Shown here: positions 55,226 to 64,000 of the stretch, one piece after another
How positions within the stretch are numbered: position 1 is the stretch's first letter
How the letters are laid out: every line of letters begins with the position of its first letter
Translations under genes and position numbers: made by a program
The notes under the pieces: generated by a model
Database searches by the model: none
Seen by the model: the letters and a program-made list of their open reading frames with translations, nothing else
What the model was told of the DNA's origin: nothing
DNA from: an uncultured Paracoccaceae bacterium
GTDB lineage: Bacteria > Pseudomonadota > Alphaproteobacteria > Rhodobacterales > Rhodobacteraceae
DNA length: 64,000 bases
NCBI GenBank assembly: GCA_937924905.1
Contig: CALDUK010000005.1
Span: 1 to 64,000, forward strand
Reading direction: 5' to 3'

Positions 55226-56230
55226 TCAAATCGCAAGCCGCGCGGCTTGCGCCCCGCGTTCGCGGTAGGGCGTGGTATTGTACTGTGACCGATAGCATTT
55301 TGAGAAATGCGACGGCGACGTGAACCCGCAAGCTAAGGCCACATTAATGACGCTCATATCTGTCTGCATCAAAAGGTTCCGCGCCTTTTGCAGGCGCAGT
55401 TCCATGTAATACCGCTTGGGCGAACGGTTCAGATAGCGGCGGAACAGTCTTTCCAGCTGGCGGGTGGACATGCCGACGTCTTTTGCCAAGATCGACGGAC
55501 TGCGCGGTTCTTCGATGTTGCTTTCCATCATTTGGATCACGCTTGACAGTTTTGGATGCCGGACGCCAATCCGGGTCGGCACAGACAAACGTTGCGTGTC
55601 CTGATCAGTTCGGATCGTTGTATAGATCAACTGATCGGCCACAGCGCTGGCCAGTTCTTCGCCGTGATCGTCGGCGATGAACTTAAGCATCAAATCAATC
55701 GAAGCGGTACCGCCTGCGGTCGTAAACAGCTTGCCGTCGGTCACAAACACCGACTTGGTCAGATTTACGTCTTCGAATTCTTCCAGAAAGCTGTCCTGAT
55801 TTTCCCAGTGAATGGTGGCCTTTTTGTCGTTCAAAAGCCCGGCCTTGGCCAATGAATAGGCCGCCGTACAAAGGCCGCCCACCGGCACACCGCGCCGCGC
55901 CTCGCGCCGCAGCCAGTTCAAAAGCGGCCTGGTCGTAGCCGACGCCACATCAATACCGCCGCACAAAACGATGGTGTCATCCCGGTTCGTTTCTTCCAGC
56001 CCGCCATCCAGATTGAAGGCGCTGCCAGCCGAGCATGTCATGGTCTCGCCGCCTTCGCCGATCACGCGCCAGTCGTAAAGCGCTTGCCCCGACATCCGGT
56101 TGGCGATCCGCAAGCTTTCAACGGCACAGGCGTAACAAAGAAGCGTGAATTGATCCAAAAGCACAAAGACGAACCGACGCGGCTTGTCGGGGCTGTCTAA
56201 TTCGATTGTCTGGACCGGTGTGTCGGCCAT
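55226..56230 (-). CDS. GlxA-family regulator (DJ-1/PfpI plus AraC domains)
   Basis: A 334-residue two-domain regulator: N-terminal DJ-1/PfpI-like ligand domain (about 20-190) with the nucleophile-elbow-like GGLCTAAYSLAKAGLL, and a C-terminal AraC domain (about 225-325) whose two helix-turn-helix units are ILAKDVGMSTRQLERLFRRYL and VINVALACGFTSPSHFSKCYR. Relatives (GbdR, CdhR, ArgR-type) control amino-acid and betaine catabolism; the ligand here is unknown. It may regulate the MFS gene downstream. ATG 56230 is favoured. Confidence 0.9.
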   Translation of the reverse strand: MADTPVQTIELDSPDKPRRFVFVLLDQFTLLCYACAVESLRIANRMSGQALYDWRVIGEGGETMTCSAGSAFNLDGGLEETNRDDTIVLCGGIDVASATTRPLLNWLRREARRGVPVGGLCTAAYSLAKAGLLNDKKATIHWENQDSFLEEFEDVNLTKSVFVTDGKLFTTAGGTASIDLMLKFIADDHGEELASAVADQLIYTTIRTDQDTQRLSVPTRIGVRHPKLSSVIQMMESNIEEPRSPSILAKDVGMSTRQLERLFRRYLNRSPKRYYMELRLQKARNLLMQTDMSVINVALACGFTSPSHFSKCYRSQYNTTPYRERGAQAARLAI

Positions 56231-56448
56231 CGCATCTGTCCGTTGAGCAGTGTCACAAATTGACCGAACACGAAAAATCTTACTTCGGCAAGGCAATCTC
56301 GCGTGAATTTTCATCATGCGCGGCACCTTTGAAATGCGGTGCCGGGTTAGGTTTCATGGGCGACCCTGCACCCCCGGCAGACCTGCTCAAAGTTTGCGCA
56401 TCAATCGGCCGTGCCGTGGGCGCGTTTACGGTTTTCAACCCATTCCGT

Positions 56449-56463
56449 CCTCTTTATAAGAGG
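56449..56463. promoter_or_regulatory. Short inverted repeat upstream of the DAHP synthase gene
   Basis: CCTCTT-TAT-AAGAGG is a perfect 6-bp inverted repeat 33 bp before the aroG start; it includes a TATAAG -10-like hexamer. It could be an operator overlapping the promoter or a small leader hairpin. Confidence 0.35.
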
Positions 56464-56495
56464 AGCTCGCAAACTATTCGACCGAGGGAACGAAG

Positions 56496-57869
56496 ATGAG
56501 CGATTGGCAGAAATCAACGTGGCGAAACAAACCGCGGGTACAGATGCCCGATTATCTCGATTCGGATCGTTTGCAGGCTGTTGAAACACAACTGGCAAAG
56601 TATCCGCCGCTGGTTTTTGCCGGCGAAGCGCGCGCACTCAAACAAAAGCTGGGCGCGGCGTCTCGTGGCGAAGCGTTTCTTTTGCAAGGTGGAGATTGTG
56701 CTGAGAGCTTTGCTGAGTTTTCTGCTGACAATATTCGCGACACGTTCAAGGTCATGCTGCAAATGGCGATGGTCCTGACCTATGGCGCGAAGGTGCCTGT
56801 GGTCAAAGTGGGTCGAATGGCTGGCCAATTCGCCAAGCCACGTAGCGCGCCGACCGAGGTAAAAGACGGGGTTGAGCTGCCTTCTTATCGGGGCGACATA
56901 ATTAACGAGTTGGATTTCACGCCAGAAGCCCGCATTCCCGCGCCTGAGAAAATGTTGCAAGCCTATACTCAGGCCGCCGCTTCTCTGAACTTGGTGCGTG
57001 CGTTCTCGAAGGGTGGGTTTGCCGATGTGCATCAGGTCCATTCCTGGACATTGGGGTTTGCAGGTGGACCGGAAGCCGAGAAATACCGCGACATTGCAAA
57101 CCGCATTCAAGACACGATCGATTTCATGGCCGCTGCGGGCCTGACCGGTGCGACCAATGCTGAATTGGGGACGGTCGATTTTTATACCAGTCACGAAGCG
57201 CTTTTGCTCGAATATGAAGAAGCACTGACGCGGGTTGATTCCACATCCGGTCAAACCATCGCCGGATCGGGTCATATGGTCTGGATCGGGGACCGCACCC
57301 GGCAACCAGACGGCGCACATGTCGAATTTTGTCGCGGTGTCGCAAACCCAATCGGGCTGAAATGCGGACCAACGACGACGGCCGATGATCTGAAAGTTCT
57401 GATGGCCCGGCTGAACCCCGAAAACGAAGCGGGGCGTTTGACCTTGATCGCGCGATTTGGTGCAGGCTCGGTCGGTGAACATCTGCCACGCCTGATCAAG
57501 ACCGTGAAAGAAGAAGGCGCCAACGTGCTTTGGTCATGCGACGCAATGCACGGCAACACAATCAAATCGGCCACCGGTTTTAAAACCCGCCCGTTTGACA
57601 GCGTGCTGCGCGAAGTGCGTGAATTCTTCCAGGTCCACAGCGCCGAAGGCACCGTGCCGGGCGGTGTACATTTCGAAATGACCGGTCAGGACGTAACGGA
57701 ATGCACAGGCGGCGTGCGTGCGGTGACCGAGGAAGACCTCGCCAGCCGATACCACACCGCCTGCGATCCGCGTCTCAACGCCTCGCAGGCGTTGGAGCTT
57801 GCTTTTCTTGTGGCTGAAGAGCTTAGTGCGCGCCGCAGCGACCGCGCGGCTATGGCGGTCAGCAGCTAG
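56496..57869 (+). CDS. aroG: Class II DAHP synthase
   Basis: The 457-residue enzyme joins phosphoenolpyruvate and erythrose 4-phosphate to start aromatic amino-acid synthesis. It is the plant-like type II form: [31 protein letters not shown] (metal Cys at GGDC), [50 protein letters not shown] and CDAMHGNT. Feedback control by aromatic amino acids is usual for the family; no leader peptide is evident. ATG 56496 follows GAGGGAACGAAG. Confidence 0.95.
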   Translation: MSDWQKSTWRNKPRVQMPDYLDSDRLQAVETQLAKYPPLVFAGEARALKQKLGAASRGEAFLLQGGDCAESFAEFSADNIRDTFKVMLQMAMVLTYGAKVPVVKVGRMAGQFAKPRSAPTEVKDGVELPSYRGDIINELDFTPEARIPAPEKMLQAYTQAAASLNLVRAFSKGGFADVHQVHSWTLGFAGGPEAEKYRDIANRIQDTIDFMAAAGLTGATNAELGTVDFYTSHEALLLEYEEALTRVDSTSGQTIAGSGHMVWIGDRTRQPDGAHVEFCRGVANPIGLKCGPTTTADDLKVLMARLNPENEAGRLTLIARFGAGSVGEHLPRLIKTVKEEGANVLWSCDAMHGNTIKSATGFKTRPFDSVLREVREFFQVHSAEGTVPGGVHFEMTGQDVTECTGGVRAVTEEDLASRYHTACDPRLNASQALELAFLVAEELSARRSDRAAMAVSS

Positions 57870-57901
57870 CGCGCGGCTAAGACGTCAGGCAACCGCGCGC
57901 T
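57868..57901. terminator. Hairpin between convergent aroG and the small coiled-coil gene
   Basis: AGCGCGCGG / CCGCGCGCT is a perfect 9-bp GC stem (loop 16) that overlaps the stop region of both convergent genes. There is no T run; it likely serves as a bidirectional end. Confidence 0.55.
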
Positions 57902-58148
57902 GTGCTTTCACAACCTGGACCCGGGGTTTCACAACCTTTGGTTCGGCGTTTTCAGGCGCGTCTTGCGGCATCGCCGGGTTTTGAAGAACAACCGGGTCGC
58001 TTGGCGGGAAGAGTTCGCTTGCAAGGCTTGAAAGCTGGTTCAGCTTTTCAATTTCGCCGCGAAGCAATTCAATCTCGGCTTCACGTTTCGCAATGCTGCG
58101 CACGATTTTATCGCGGCGGGCTTTTACCATTTGCGTCATATCAGTCAT
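57885..58148 (-). CDS. Small coiled-coil protein of unknown function
   Basis: The 87-residue protein has a heptad-patterned N-terminal helix (ARRDKIVRSIAKREAEIELLRGEIEKLNQLSSLASELF, about 10-47), then a Pro/Asp-rich linker and a basic Val/Lys-rich tail (KVVKPRVQVVKAQRAVA). No membrane segment is present. The helix suggests self-association or binding to another coiled coil. I do not recognise the family. ATG 58148 has GAGGAA 11 bases upstream. Confidence 0.65.
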   Translation of the reverse strand: MTDMTQMVKARRDKIVRSIAKREAEIELLRGEIEKLNQLSSLASELFPPSDPVVLQNPAMPQDAPENAEPKVVKPRVQVVKAQRAVA

Positions 58149-58295
58149 TTTAACAGTATTCCTCGTTACTCACCGGTGCGTTGATACCTTTGGTGGTTGT
58201 CGGAAGCGGCTCGAAAACAAGGTAATTCAATGGTGTTTCATGGCGGCTTTATGGCGTCATCCTAAAGCCCACAGATATCGTATGGCAGGTAACAG

Positions 58296-58323
58296 AAAAC
58301 CCCGCCACGATGGGCGGGGTTTT
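58296..58323 (-). terminator. Strong intrinsic terminator after the Tat-exported binding protein
   Basis: AAAACCCCGCC / GGCGGGGTTTT forms a perfect 11-bp stem with a 6-base loop; on the minus strand the right arm ends in TTTTC. It lies 23 bases after the stop at 58346. Confidence 0.9.
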
Positions 58324-58345
58324 GAATTTTACGGGCTGCCTCGAC

Positions 58346-59959
58346 TTAGGCGAACCACCAACGCTCGGCAATTTTGTTGCCGTCGTTTTCCCAGTTGGCA
58401 GCCACGTTTCCGCTATTGGCCAGCGACTTCGAGTGGGCTGCAATAAAGTTTGCCCACATCGCGACAATCGCGCCACCATCATCCTGAAGCAAACGCTGCG
58501 CTTCCCAATAAAGGTCTTTGCGCTGCGTCTGATCGGTTTCGGAACGCGCTTGCAAAACAACTTCGTTGAAGCGATCCGAAGCCTCGGTGTCGCGCCAAGC
58601 GGTGTCGTTCCATTCGGTGTCGTTGGTATAAGCGGCCGAGAACATCCAGTCTTGCGTCGGACGTCCACCCCAATAGCAGGCGCACCAACCCTTTTTGTTC
58701 CAGACGTTCGACCAATAGCCATCCGATGGCTCGCGCACGACTTCGATCTCAATACCGGCTTCGGCAGCCGAGGCCGCCACAAGCTGGGCCGCATCAACAG
58801 CGCCCGCAAATGCTGCATCCGACGCCGAAAGCTGGATTGGCCCGGAATGCCCGGATTTTTTGTAATGCTCGGCTGCTTTTTCGGGATTGAACTCATGCTC
58901 GGGCAATTCGGTGTTCAAGAATGGCATGGCCGAAGAAACCGGCACATCGTTGCCCTTGGCGCCGTGACCCAGCAGGATCTTGTCGACCAGTTCCTGACGT
59001 TTGATGGCAAACTTAAGCGCCATCCGCAGATCGTAATTGTCGAAAGGCTGAACATCCAATCGCATTGGCAGGGTGTAATGCTGCGTACCGGTGACTTCCA
59101 TGATGTCCAGGGTCGGCACGCGTTGCATCAAAGCGACCGTCTTGGGGTCAATGCTGTCGGCATAGTCAACATCGCCGTTCATGATCGCGTTTTGGCGGGC
59201 GGTTACGTCCAGGACGGACAACACTTCGACCGCATCGAAATGGCCGCTGCCGTCTTTCCAATAATTGGGGTTCCGCGTGAAATTGGCGCGCACGCCCGGC
59301 TCGAACGTATCCAGCGAATAAGCGCCGGTCCCGACAGGAGTGTTCGGGTCTGTGATTTCGCCACCCTCGGACGGCATGATCATAAAGTGGTAATCCGACA
59401 CGATGAACGGGAAGTCAGCATTGCCGCCTTCCAGTTCGAAGATGATCTGATTGTCACCATCCTTGCGGATGTCGGTTACCGCCGTCAGCAGGCCTTTGGC
59501 TGCCGATTTTGAATCTTCGCCGCGGTGATAATTGAAATTTGCAATGATATCTTCAGGCGTGACGGTCTTGCCGTTGTGAAATTCGACGCCCTTGCGCAGA
59601 TTGAAAACCCAGGTTGCGGCCCCGTTCGATGGCTCAAAGCTCTCTGCGAGTTCGCCGATCAGTTCGCCGGTGCTCGACACTTCGGTCAAATGGTTGCCGC
59701 GCGTGTAAATGGCAAGCTGGCTGAACCCGTTTTCCGAGGTCGATGGATCAAGAACGTCGGTCGTTGATCCATACCCGGTGGCCATGCGGAAAAGACCGCC
59801 TGCTTTTGGTGTCATCGCCTCGGCTTTTGACGCCAGAGACAGAGCGGTTGGCAAGGTGACACCAGCCGAAAGAGCCGACATAATGAAACGCCGGCGATTG
59901 ATTTCACCCGACGTCAGGCGCTTAGCCTGGCGAGTGACATACCCTTTTTTCTGAGACAT
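58346..59959 (-). CDS. Tat-exported peptide/solute ABC transporter binding protein
   Basis: A 537-residue SBP_bac_5 (DppA/OppA-like) protein with a twin-arginine signal: NRRRFIMSALSAGVTLPTALSLASKAEA (about 21-48), cut before MTPKAGG. The mature protein has YTRGNHLTEVSSTGELIGELAESFEP and VFNLRKGVEFHNGKTVTPEDI, standard for the family. No permease or ATPase lies next to it, so it is an orphan relative to its transporter. It is flanked by a strong terminator. Confidence 0.9.
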   Translation of the reverse strand: MSQKKGYVTRQAKRLTSGEINRRRFIMSALSAGVTLPTALSLASKAEAMTPKAGGLFRMATGYGSTTDVLDPSTSENGFSQLAIYTRGNHLTEVSSTGELIGELAESFEPSNGAATWVFNLRKGVEFHNGKTVTPEDIIANFNYHRGEDSKSAAKGLLTAVTDIRKDGDNQIIFELEGGNADFPFIVSDYHFMIMPSEGGEITDPNTPVGTGAYSLDTFEPGVRANFTRNPNYWKDGSGHFDAVEVLSVLDVTARQNAIMNGDVDYADSIDPKTVALMQRVPTLDIMEVTGTQHYTLPMRLDVQPFDNYDLRMALKFAIKRQELVDKILLGHGAKGNDVPVSSAMPFLNTELPEHEFNPEKAAEHYKKSGHSGPIQLSASDAAFAGAVDAAQLVAASAAEAGIEIEVVREPSDGYWSNVWNKKGWCACYWGGRPTQDWMFSAAYTNDTEWNDTAWRDTEASDRFNEVVLQARSETDQTQRKDLYWEAQRLLQDDGGAIVAMWANFIAAHSKSLANSGNVAANWENDGNKIAERWWFA

Positions 59960-60053
59960 TTTCTACAGCTCCCTGTGTTATTTATTGCGGCTATGGAAGC
60001 AGTCCCCACTTGAAAACACAAGCAAAGTTCCAGCCCCCAAGACCCCGTCAGCC

Positions 60054-60068
60054 TTAGCGGAACATTAA
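60054..60068 (+). promoter_or_regulatory. Weak CtrA-like box before the histidine kinase gene
   Basis: TTAG-CGGAACA-TTAA has one mismatch to TTAA-N7-TTAA, 24 bp before the kinase start. With only one imperfect site, chance is a serious alternative. Confidence 0.25.
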
Positions 60069-60092
60069 CAAGTTCTACCTAGAAACGCCAAT

Positions 60093-61025
60093 ATGTCTTA
60101 TAACTACAGCGCAATTGCCTGCGTGGCCGCCCCTGTTTTCGTCATGCACAACCACGGGGATCGACGCATCACCGCATGGAATCCCTTCATGGAAAAGATC
60201 ACCGGAATCCCGGCGACAGATGCCATTGACCAACGCCCCACACAGGTGTTCGGGCAACCCGGCGCGCTTTTGGACCAGTGTAGCGGGCATGAACCGGTGG
60301 TGATCGAAGGGGTGGGGGCGGTGGCGCTTGCGGTGGCAGACGGCTTTGTCGTCGGCACGGTGTCCGACCATGAACGCGAAACGTATCTCGGCATGGCGGC
60401 CCATGATCTCCGCGCGCCTCTGCGCAACATTCTGTTTCTTGCCGACGAGGCAATGCACGACACCTATGCGGCACACGCGCTTTTGGCGCAAATCAAAAAG
60501 GTGTCTCGCCAAGGTATAGCCCTGACCAATGATGTGGTCGCCTGCGCGCAATCACGCGATACAATGGCGGCCGATTTCAGCAAGTTTTCAATCGGCCCGA
60601 TCTGCGACACGATCCTTGCAACCCTGGATGGAGGCATGGGTCATAACGTTTCTGTCAGCGATGTGCCTGTCCTTGCAGAACGCCCGGTCATTCAGATTGT
60701 TCTGCGCAACCTTCTGGACAATGCCATCCGACACGGCGGTAATCGCAAAATGGCAATTGAGATTGGCGTCAAAGACACGGAACGCGGCTTGCACATTCAC
60801 GTGTCAGACAATGGCGATGGATTCGCATCGCCAGCACGCGCCTTGTTGGGTGGTGGTGAATTTCGGGTCGACAGCGGATATGGATTGATTGGTATTCGGC
60901 GACTTGTGCGTTCGCGCGGGGGCAGTCTTAGCGTGCAGTCTTCAGACAACAAACCGGGCAGCACGGTCTCTGTCGTGCTGCCCGGCTGTGTTCTGCAAGA
61001 AGGCCAGGTGGCCGCGGCCTCCTGA
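60093..61025 (+). CDS. Orphan PAS-type sensor histidine kinase
   Basis: The 310-residue soluble kinase has an N-terminal PAS-like segment (about 5-85: ITAWNPFMEKITGIPATDAIDQRPTQVF), the phospho-acceptor His104 in MAAHDLRAPLRNILFLAD, N box LRNLLDNAIRHGG (about 206-218), G1 VSDNGDGFASPA and G2 GYGLIGIRRLVR. No membrane spans are seen, so it senses a cytosolic signal or works in a relay. No response-regulator gene is nearby. It converges on amt with a seven-base gap. Confidence 0.88.
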   Translation: MSYNYSAIACVAAPVFVMHNHGDRRITAWNPFMEKITGIPATDAIDQRPTQVFGQPGALLDQCSGHEPVVIEGVGAVALAVADGFVVGTVSDHERETYLGMAAHDLRAPLRNILFLADEAMHDTYAAHALLAQIKKVSRQGIALTNDVVACAQSRDTMAADFSKFSIGPICDTILATLDGGMGHNVSVSDVPVLAERPVIQIVLRNLLDNAIRHGGNRKMAIEIGVKDTERGLHIHVSDNGDGFASPARALLGGGEFRVDSGYGLIGIRRLVRSRGGSLSVQSSDNKPGSTVSVVLPGCVLQEGQVAAAS

Positions 61026-61032
61026 CCCGGTG

Positions 61033-62214
61033 TTATGACGTCATGTCATAGGCGCGCTCACCATGCTGGGCAAGGTCGAGACCGGTTGTTTCCGTCTCTT
61101 CATCGACGCGCAGACCAAAGATTGACTTGACCACCAGTGCGATGATCACGGTGACAACCACAGTGAAGATGCCAACAATCACAAGGCTGCCCAATTGTGC
61201 CGCCCAAGCGCCCTGACCAAAGACAGCAATCATGATTGTGCCGAAGATGCCGCCAACACCGTGGACAGCAAACACGTCCAGTGTGTCGTCAATCTTCAGC
61301 CCATTCCGCACCAGATTGACGGCTTCCTGACAAAGGATACCTGCAACGCCACCGATAACCAGTGCCTCGACTGGCCCCACGAAACCCGAGGCCGGTGTGA
61401 TCGAGGCAAGGCCAGCAATCGTGCCGGTCACCAGACCCACAAGCGAGGCTTTCCCGTATTTCATCCGTTCCCATAGCGCCCAGGTCAGTGATGCGGTGGC
61501 AGCAGAGATATGCGTGACGGTTAAGGCCATCGCAGCGCCGCCATCGGCCGCCAGCTGCGATCCGCCATTAAAGCCAAACCAGCCAACCCAAAGAAGCGCG
61601 GCCCCAATCATGACCATCCCTGGATTATGCGGCGGCTTCGAATTGTCTTTCCGTGCGCCAAGCATGACAGCCAGAACCAAAGCTGCCAGACCGGCGGTTT
61701 GGTGCACAACGATGCCGCCTGCAAAATCGCGCGCGCCGGTTTCACCGAACAATCCGCCATCTGCCAGCATGCCGCCGCCCCAAATCCAATGCACGACCGG
61801 TGCATAGCAGATCAGCATCCAAAGACCCGAAAAGACCAGAACGAAAGCAAAGTTGATCCGTTCGACATAGGCGCCAACGATCAGCGCAGGCGTGATGATC
61901 GCGAAGGTCATCTGAAACGCAAAGAAAAGCACTTCGGGCAAGGTGCCTGACAGGCTGTCCACAGTCACACCCGACAGGAACATCTTGTCCAACCCGCCCC
62001 AGTATCCGCTGGTGCCGCCGCCAAATGCGATGGAATAGCCAAAGGCCAACCACAAAATGCTCATCAAACATGCAATGGCGTAGCAATGCATGAAGACACT
62101 CAGAACATTGCGTGACCTAACAAGCCCGCCATAAAACAATGCCAAGCCTGGCAATGTCATCAACAGCACCAACGCCGTTGCCACAATGATCCAGGCTGTA
62201 TCTGCCCCTACCAT
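61033..62214 (-). CDS. amt: Ammonium transporter Amt
   Basis: The 393-residue inner-membrane channel has 11 expected spans. Motifs: LPGLALFYGGLVRSRNVLSVFMH near the start, GGTSGYWGGLD, FQMTFAIITPALIVGAYVERINF, and the pore His region DFAGGIVVHQTAGLAALVLA plus AVHGVGGIFGTI. The cytosolic tail ends ERAYDMTS. No glnK gene is adjacent in the window. ATG 62214 follows CGGAGGATATC. Confidence 0.95.
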   Translation of the reverse strand: MVGADTAWIIVATALVLLMTLPGLALFYGGLVRSRNVLSVFMHCYAIACLMSILWLAFGYSIAFGGGTSGYWGGLDKMFLSGVTVDSLSGTLPEVLFFAFQMTFAIITPALIVGAYVERINFAFVLVFSGLWMLICYAPVVHWIWGGGMLADGGLFGETGARDFAGGIVVHQTAGLAALVLAVMLGARKDNSKPPHNPGMVMIGAALLWVGWFGFNGGSQLAADGGAAMALTVTHISAATASLTWALWERMKYGKASLVGLVTGTIAGLASITPASGFVGPVEALVIGGVAGILCQEAVNLVRNGLKIDDTLDVFAVHGVGGIFGTIMIAVFGQGAWAAQLGSLVIVGIFTVVVTVIIALVVKSIFGLRVDEETETTGLDLAQHGERAYDMTS

Positions 62215-62328
62215 GATATCCTCCGTCCCTCAGGAAATTATGGCGCGGTTGAACGGGACCAAGACTGAGGAGAAAAGAGGCAAAGACGCCCAAGCCTGCC
62301 TTGGAAATCCGCTTTTGTCAGTTTGCAC

Positions 62329-62374
62329 AAAAATTAGCCGCTTATCGCGACTGTTGCTTTCAAATTCAGCGGCT
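62329..62374 (-). terminator. Terminator of the ispF-pgpA-cinA operon
   Basis: On the minus strand AGCCGCT (overlapping the cinA stop) pairs with AGCGGCT across a loop of about 25 bases and is followed by AATTTTTG. The loop is long, so efficiency is uncertain. Confidence 0.5.
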
Positions 62375-62836
62375 TTTCAACGCCTGGCCGATGATCCCAA
62401 GCGCATGCTGCACGCTTTTTTGGCGGACATTGTCGCGGCCCAATGCCCCAAACTGGACCGTCTCTGTTTGTGTAAAGCTGGGAACAGCAAGGCCAAAACA
62501 CACCATCCCTTCGGGCTTGGCGTCAGTGCTGCCGGGACCTGCCACGCCGGTGATCGACACGGCCAAATCCGCATCGGCCCGACCAAGCGCGCCGGCTGCC
62601 ATCGCACGGGCCACGTCTTCGCTGACCGCACCATGGGTCGCAATCAACTCGGGCGAAACGCCCAGCATGTCTGTTTTGGCTGCGTTGGAATATGTCACAA
62701 ACCCTCGCTCAAACATGTCCGAACTGCCGGGTAAGTCGGTCAGCGCGCCAGCCAGCAACCCTCCGGTGCAGCTTTCAGCGGTGGCCAGCATCACGGCGTG
62801 CGCGCGTGCAAGCGCCAATACTTCGGCTGCGGTCAC
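62366..62836 (-). CDS. CinA C-terminal domain protein (NMN amidohydrolase type)
   Basis: The 156-residue protein is the stand-alone CinA_C/PncC domain, which deamidates nicotinamide mononucleotide to recycle pyridine nucleotides. Hallmarks are LATAESCTGGLLAGALTDLPGSSDMFERGFVTYSN (17-51) and AVSITGVAGPGSTDAKPEGMVCFGLA. The GTG start 62836 overlaps the pgpA stop (GTGA). No N-terminal CinA domain is present. Confidence 0.92.
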   Translation of the reverse strand: MTAAEVLALARAHAVMLATAESCTGGLLAGALTDLPGSSDMFERGFVTYSNAAKTDMLGVSPELIATHGAVSEDVARAMAAGALGRADADLAVSITGVAGPGSTDAKPEGMVCFGLAVPSFTQTETVQFGALGRDNVRQKSVQHALGIIGQALKSR

Positions 62837-63369
62837 TCGGTCGCCTCTTGCGTGGCCTCCGGCGGGTCACCGGCGGGCGGGGTGAAAAAGGCAGCATGGG
62901 TCGCAATCGCCAGCACCATGACAGACAAGGCTGCAAAGACGCCGGCCAGAACGTCATCCAGCATAACGCCGGTTGCATCCTTGCGTCGGTCGACCCAGCC
63001 TATCGGGCCAGGCTTCCAGATATCGAACAGCCGGAAAAACACGAAAGCGGCCAGAATACCGGGCCAAAGTGCCGTGACGGAACGCCCCGATTGCGCAGCG
63101 CCGATCACGACGGGCAACAAGGCGACCCACTGACCGGCAACCTCATCGATAACGATCCATCCGGGGTCGTCCTGGCCATCAGATTGCAACACATCCGCAA
63201 CCAGGTGAACGCCCAGGAAATAGACCGCGACAATCGCCACCGAAAAGCCGACGAAACCACCGTAATCAATCAGGATCACGCCAACGGGCAAGGAGGCCAA
63301 ACACCCCCATGTGCCGGGCGCAGGTTTCAGAAAACCGGTGCCCAAGAAGCTAAGGAACAAACGTTTCAT
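62833..63369 (-). CDS. pgpA: Phosphatidylglycerophosphatase A
   Basis: The 178-residue inner-membrane enzyme makes phosphatidylglycerol from its phosphate. PgpA features: [21 protein letters not shown] (about 8-28), [16 protein letters not shown] (about 68-83, catalytic acidic cluster), [18 protein letters not shown] and [13 protein letters not shown]. Three or four membrane spans are expected. The start overlaps ispF by four bases and the end overlaps the cinA-type gene. Confidence 0.94.
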   Translation of the reverse strand: MKRLFLSFLGTGFLKPAPGTWGCLASLPVGVILIDYGGFVGFSVAIVAVYFLGVHLVADVLQSDGQDDPGWIVIDEVAGQWVALLPVVIGAAQSGRSVTALWPGILAAFVFFRLFDIWKPGPIGWVDRRKDATGVMLDDVLAGVFAALSVMVLAIATHAAFFTPPAGDPPEATQEATE

Positions 63370-63845
63370 GGTTTCACCAGGGTTGCGGTTGCCAGCGCGG
63401 CAATACCTTCGCCGCGTCCGGTAAAGCCCAGCTTTTCCGACGTGGTGGCCTTGACGCTGATCCGATCCGGACCAAGCCCTATAATGCCGGACAGCACCGT
63501 GCGCATACTGTCTGCATGCGGACCAATTTTTGGAAACTCGCAGATCAGCGTGCAATCCACATTCGAGATCTCAAAACCACGCGCCGCAACCCGGCCAACG
63601 GCATGGCGTAAAAACACATCGCTTGCGGCGCCTTTCCACTGTGGATCGGACGGCGGAAAGTGCTGACCAATGTCGCCCTCGGCAAGCGCGCCATAGATTG
63701 CATCCGTCAACGCATGCATGCCCACATCGGCGTCAGAATGCCCTTTCAACCGTTTCTCGAACGGAATCGAAACGCCGCACAAAATGACAGCATCTCCAGG
63801 CGCAAAAGCGTGCACGTCAAAGCCGTGCCCCACACGAATATCCAT
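63366..63845 (-). CDS. ispF: 2-C-methyl-D-erythritol 2,4-cyclodiphosphate synthase
   Basis: The 159-residue IspF trimer subunit acts in the non-mevalonate isoprenoid pathway. Zinc ligands Asp10 and His12 (RVGHGFDVH) and the later His in [20 protein letters not shown] are present, plus [16 protein letters not shown] and [19 protein letters not shown]. It is not fused to IspD; the frame is open to the window edge but that part does not resemble IspD, so ATG 63845 is used. It heads the ispF-pgpA-cinA operon. Confidence 0.94.
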   Translation of the reverse strand: MDIRVGHGFDVHAFAPGDAVILCGVSIPFEKRLKGHSDADVGMHALTDAIYGALAEGDIGQHFPPSDPQWKGAASDVFLRHAVGRVAARGFEISNVDCTLICEFPKIGPHADSMRTVLSGIIGLGPDRISVKATTSEKLGFTGRGEGIAALATATLVKP

Positions 63846-64000
63846 TTGATCCTGTCCCAAAAAATCCGACCCCACGTCTAGGCTGTGGGAAAGTTGCTGA
63901 CAATGGGGCCTTCGTGCCGGTTTGTTGCCCAAAAAATGTGCATATGCTAAAAACCAGTGCGAAATAGCCGGTTGCGTCGTTTTTTGTGGCCGAAAGCTCG

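Noticed and set aside
63846-64000. Partial gene at the right edge of the window
   Set aside because: Several frames are open to the edge, one ending in a basic C-terminus-like string, but nothing resembles IspD or another known neighbour and 155 bases are too few to decide.

Overview
The window reads as ordinary, gene-dense chromosome of a marine-type Rhodobacterales (Roseobacter-group) alphaproteobacterium. The evidence is GC-rich coding with many ATGA/GTGA overlaps, CtrA next to its inhibitor SciP, a NifU-type scaffold, Usg and DUF6324-type small proteins, several TRAP and ABC importers, a GTTC-N7-GTTC SOS box and TTAA-N7-TTAA-like CtrA boxes. I saw no rRNA, tRNA, CRISPR array, insertion sequence or prophage.

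Layout. 1-0.9 kb: end of an EF-hand protein, a terminator, mmcB behind a LexA-like box, and a small DUF6324-type gene. 1.0-4.8 kb: gcdH, a class III CoA-transferase and an omega-aminotransferase, which could form a glutarate/5-aminovalerate-type route. 4.8-8.1 kb: a complete polar amino-acid ABC importer on the minus strand. 8.2-10.7 kb: ndk, a CAP-domain surface protein, a TfoX_C protein and a 39-residue Pro-rich microprotein. 11.2-20.2 kb: Flp/Tad pilus locus (two pilins, cpaB, three TadE/G-type genes, tadZ, tadA, tadB, tadC) lacking secretin and prepilin peptidase, followed by a LuxR-type regulator. 21.3-24.5 kb: a fused, self-sufficient reductive dehalogenase. 24.6-27.9 kb: an orphan YejA-type binding protein and gnd. 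27.9-36.7 kb: a seven-gene sugar-acid operon (two enolase-superfamily dehydratases, a zinc dehydrogenase, a KduD-like SDR and a TRAP importer) divergent from a FadR-type GntR regulator, with two matching operators.

36.8-43.9 kb: mnmA, sciP, ctrA, ligA, recG, then a 39-residue single-TM protein gene behind a perfect SOS box within four GTTC repeats. 43.9-48.3 kb: NifU-like scaffold, hisI, a methyltransferase, trmFO, a membrane protein, and a secreted protein behind a perfect CtrA box. 48.5-57.9 kb: gyrA, usg, exoD-dsbB, a zinc metallopeptidase, an MFS permease, a GlxA-type regulator and class II DAHP synthase. 57.9-63.9 kb: a coiled-coil small protein, a Tat-exported peptide-binding protein, an orphan histidine kinase, amt, and the overlapping ispF-pgpA-cinA operon.

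Most notable: the SOS-controlled membrane microprotein at 43641-43760 (a possible analogue of Caulobacter SidA), the self-sufficient aerobic-type reductive dehalogenase, the doubly operated sugar-acid regulon, and a set of candidate CtrA targets beside sciP-ctrA. All functional calls come from reading the sequence and from family knowledge; no database search was run.
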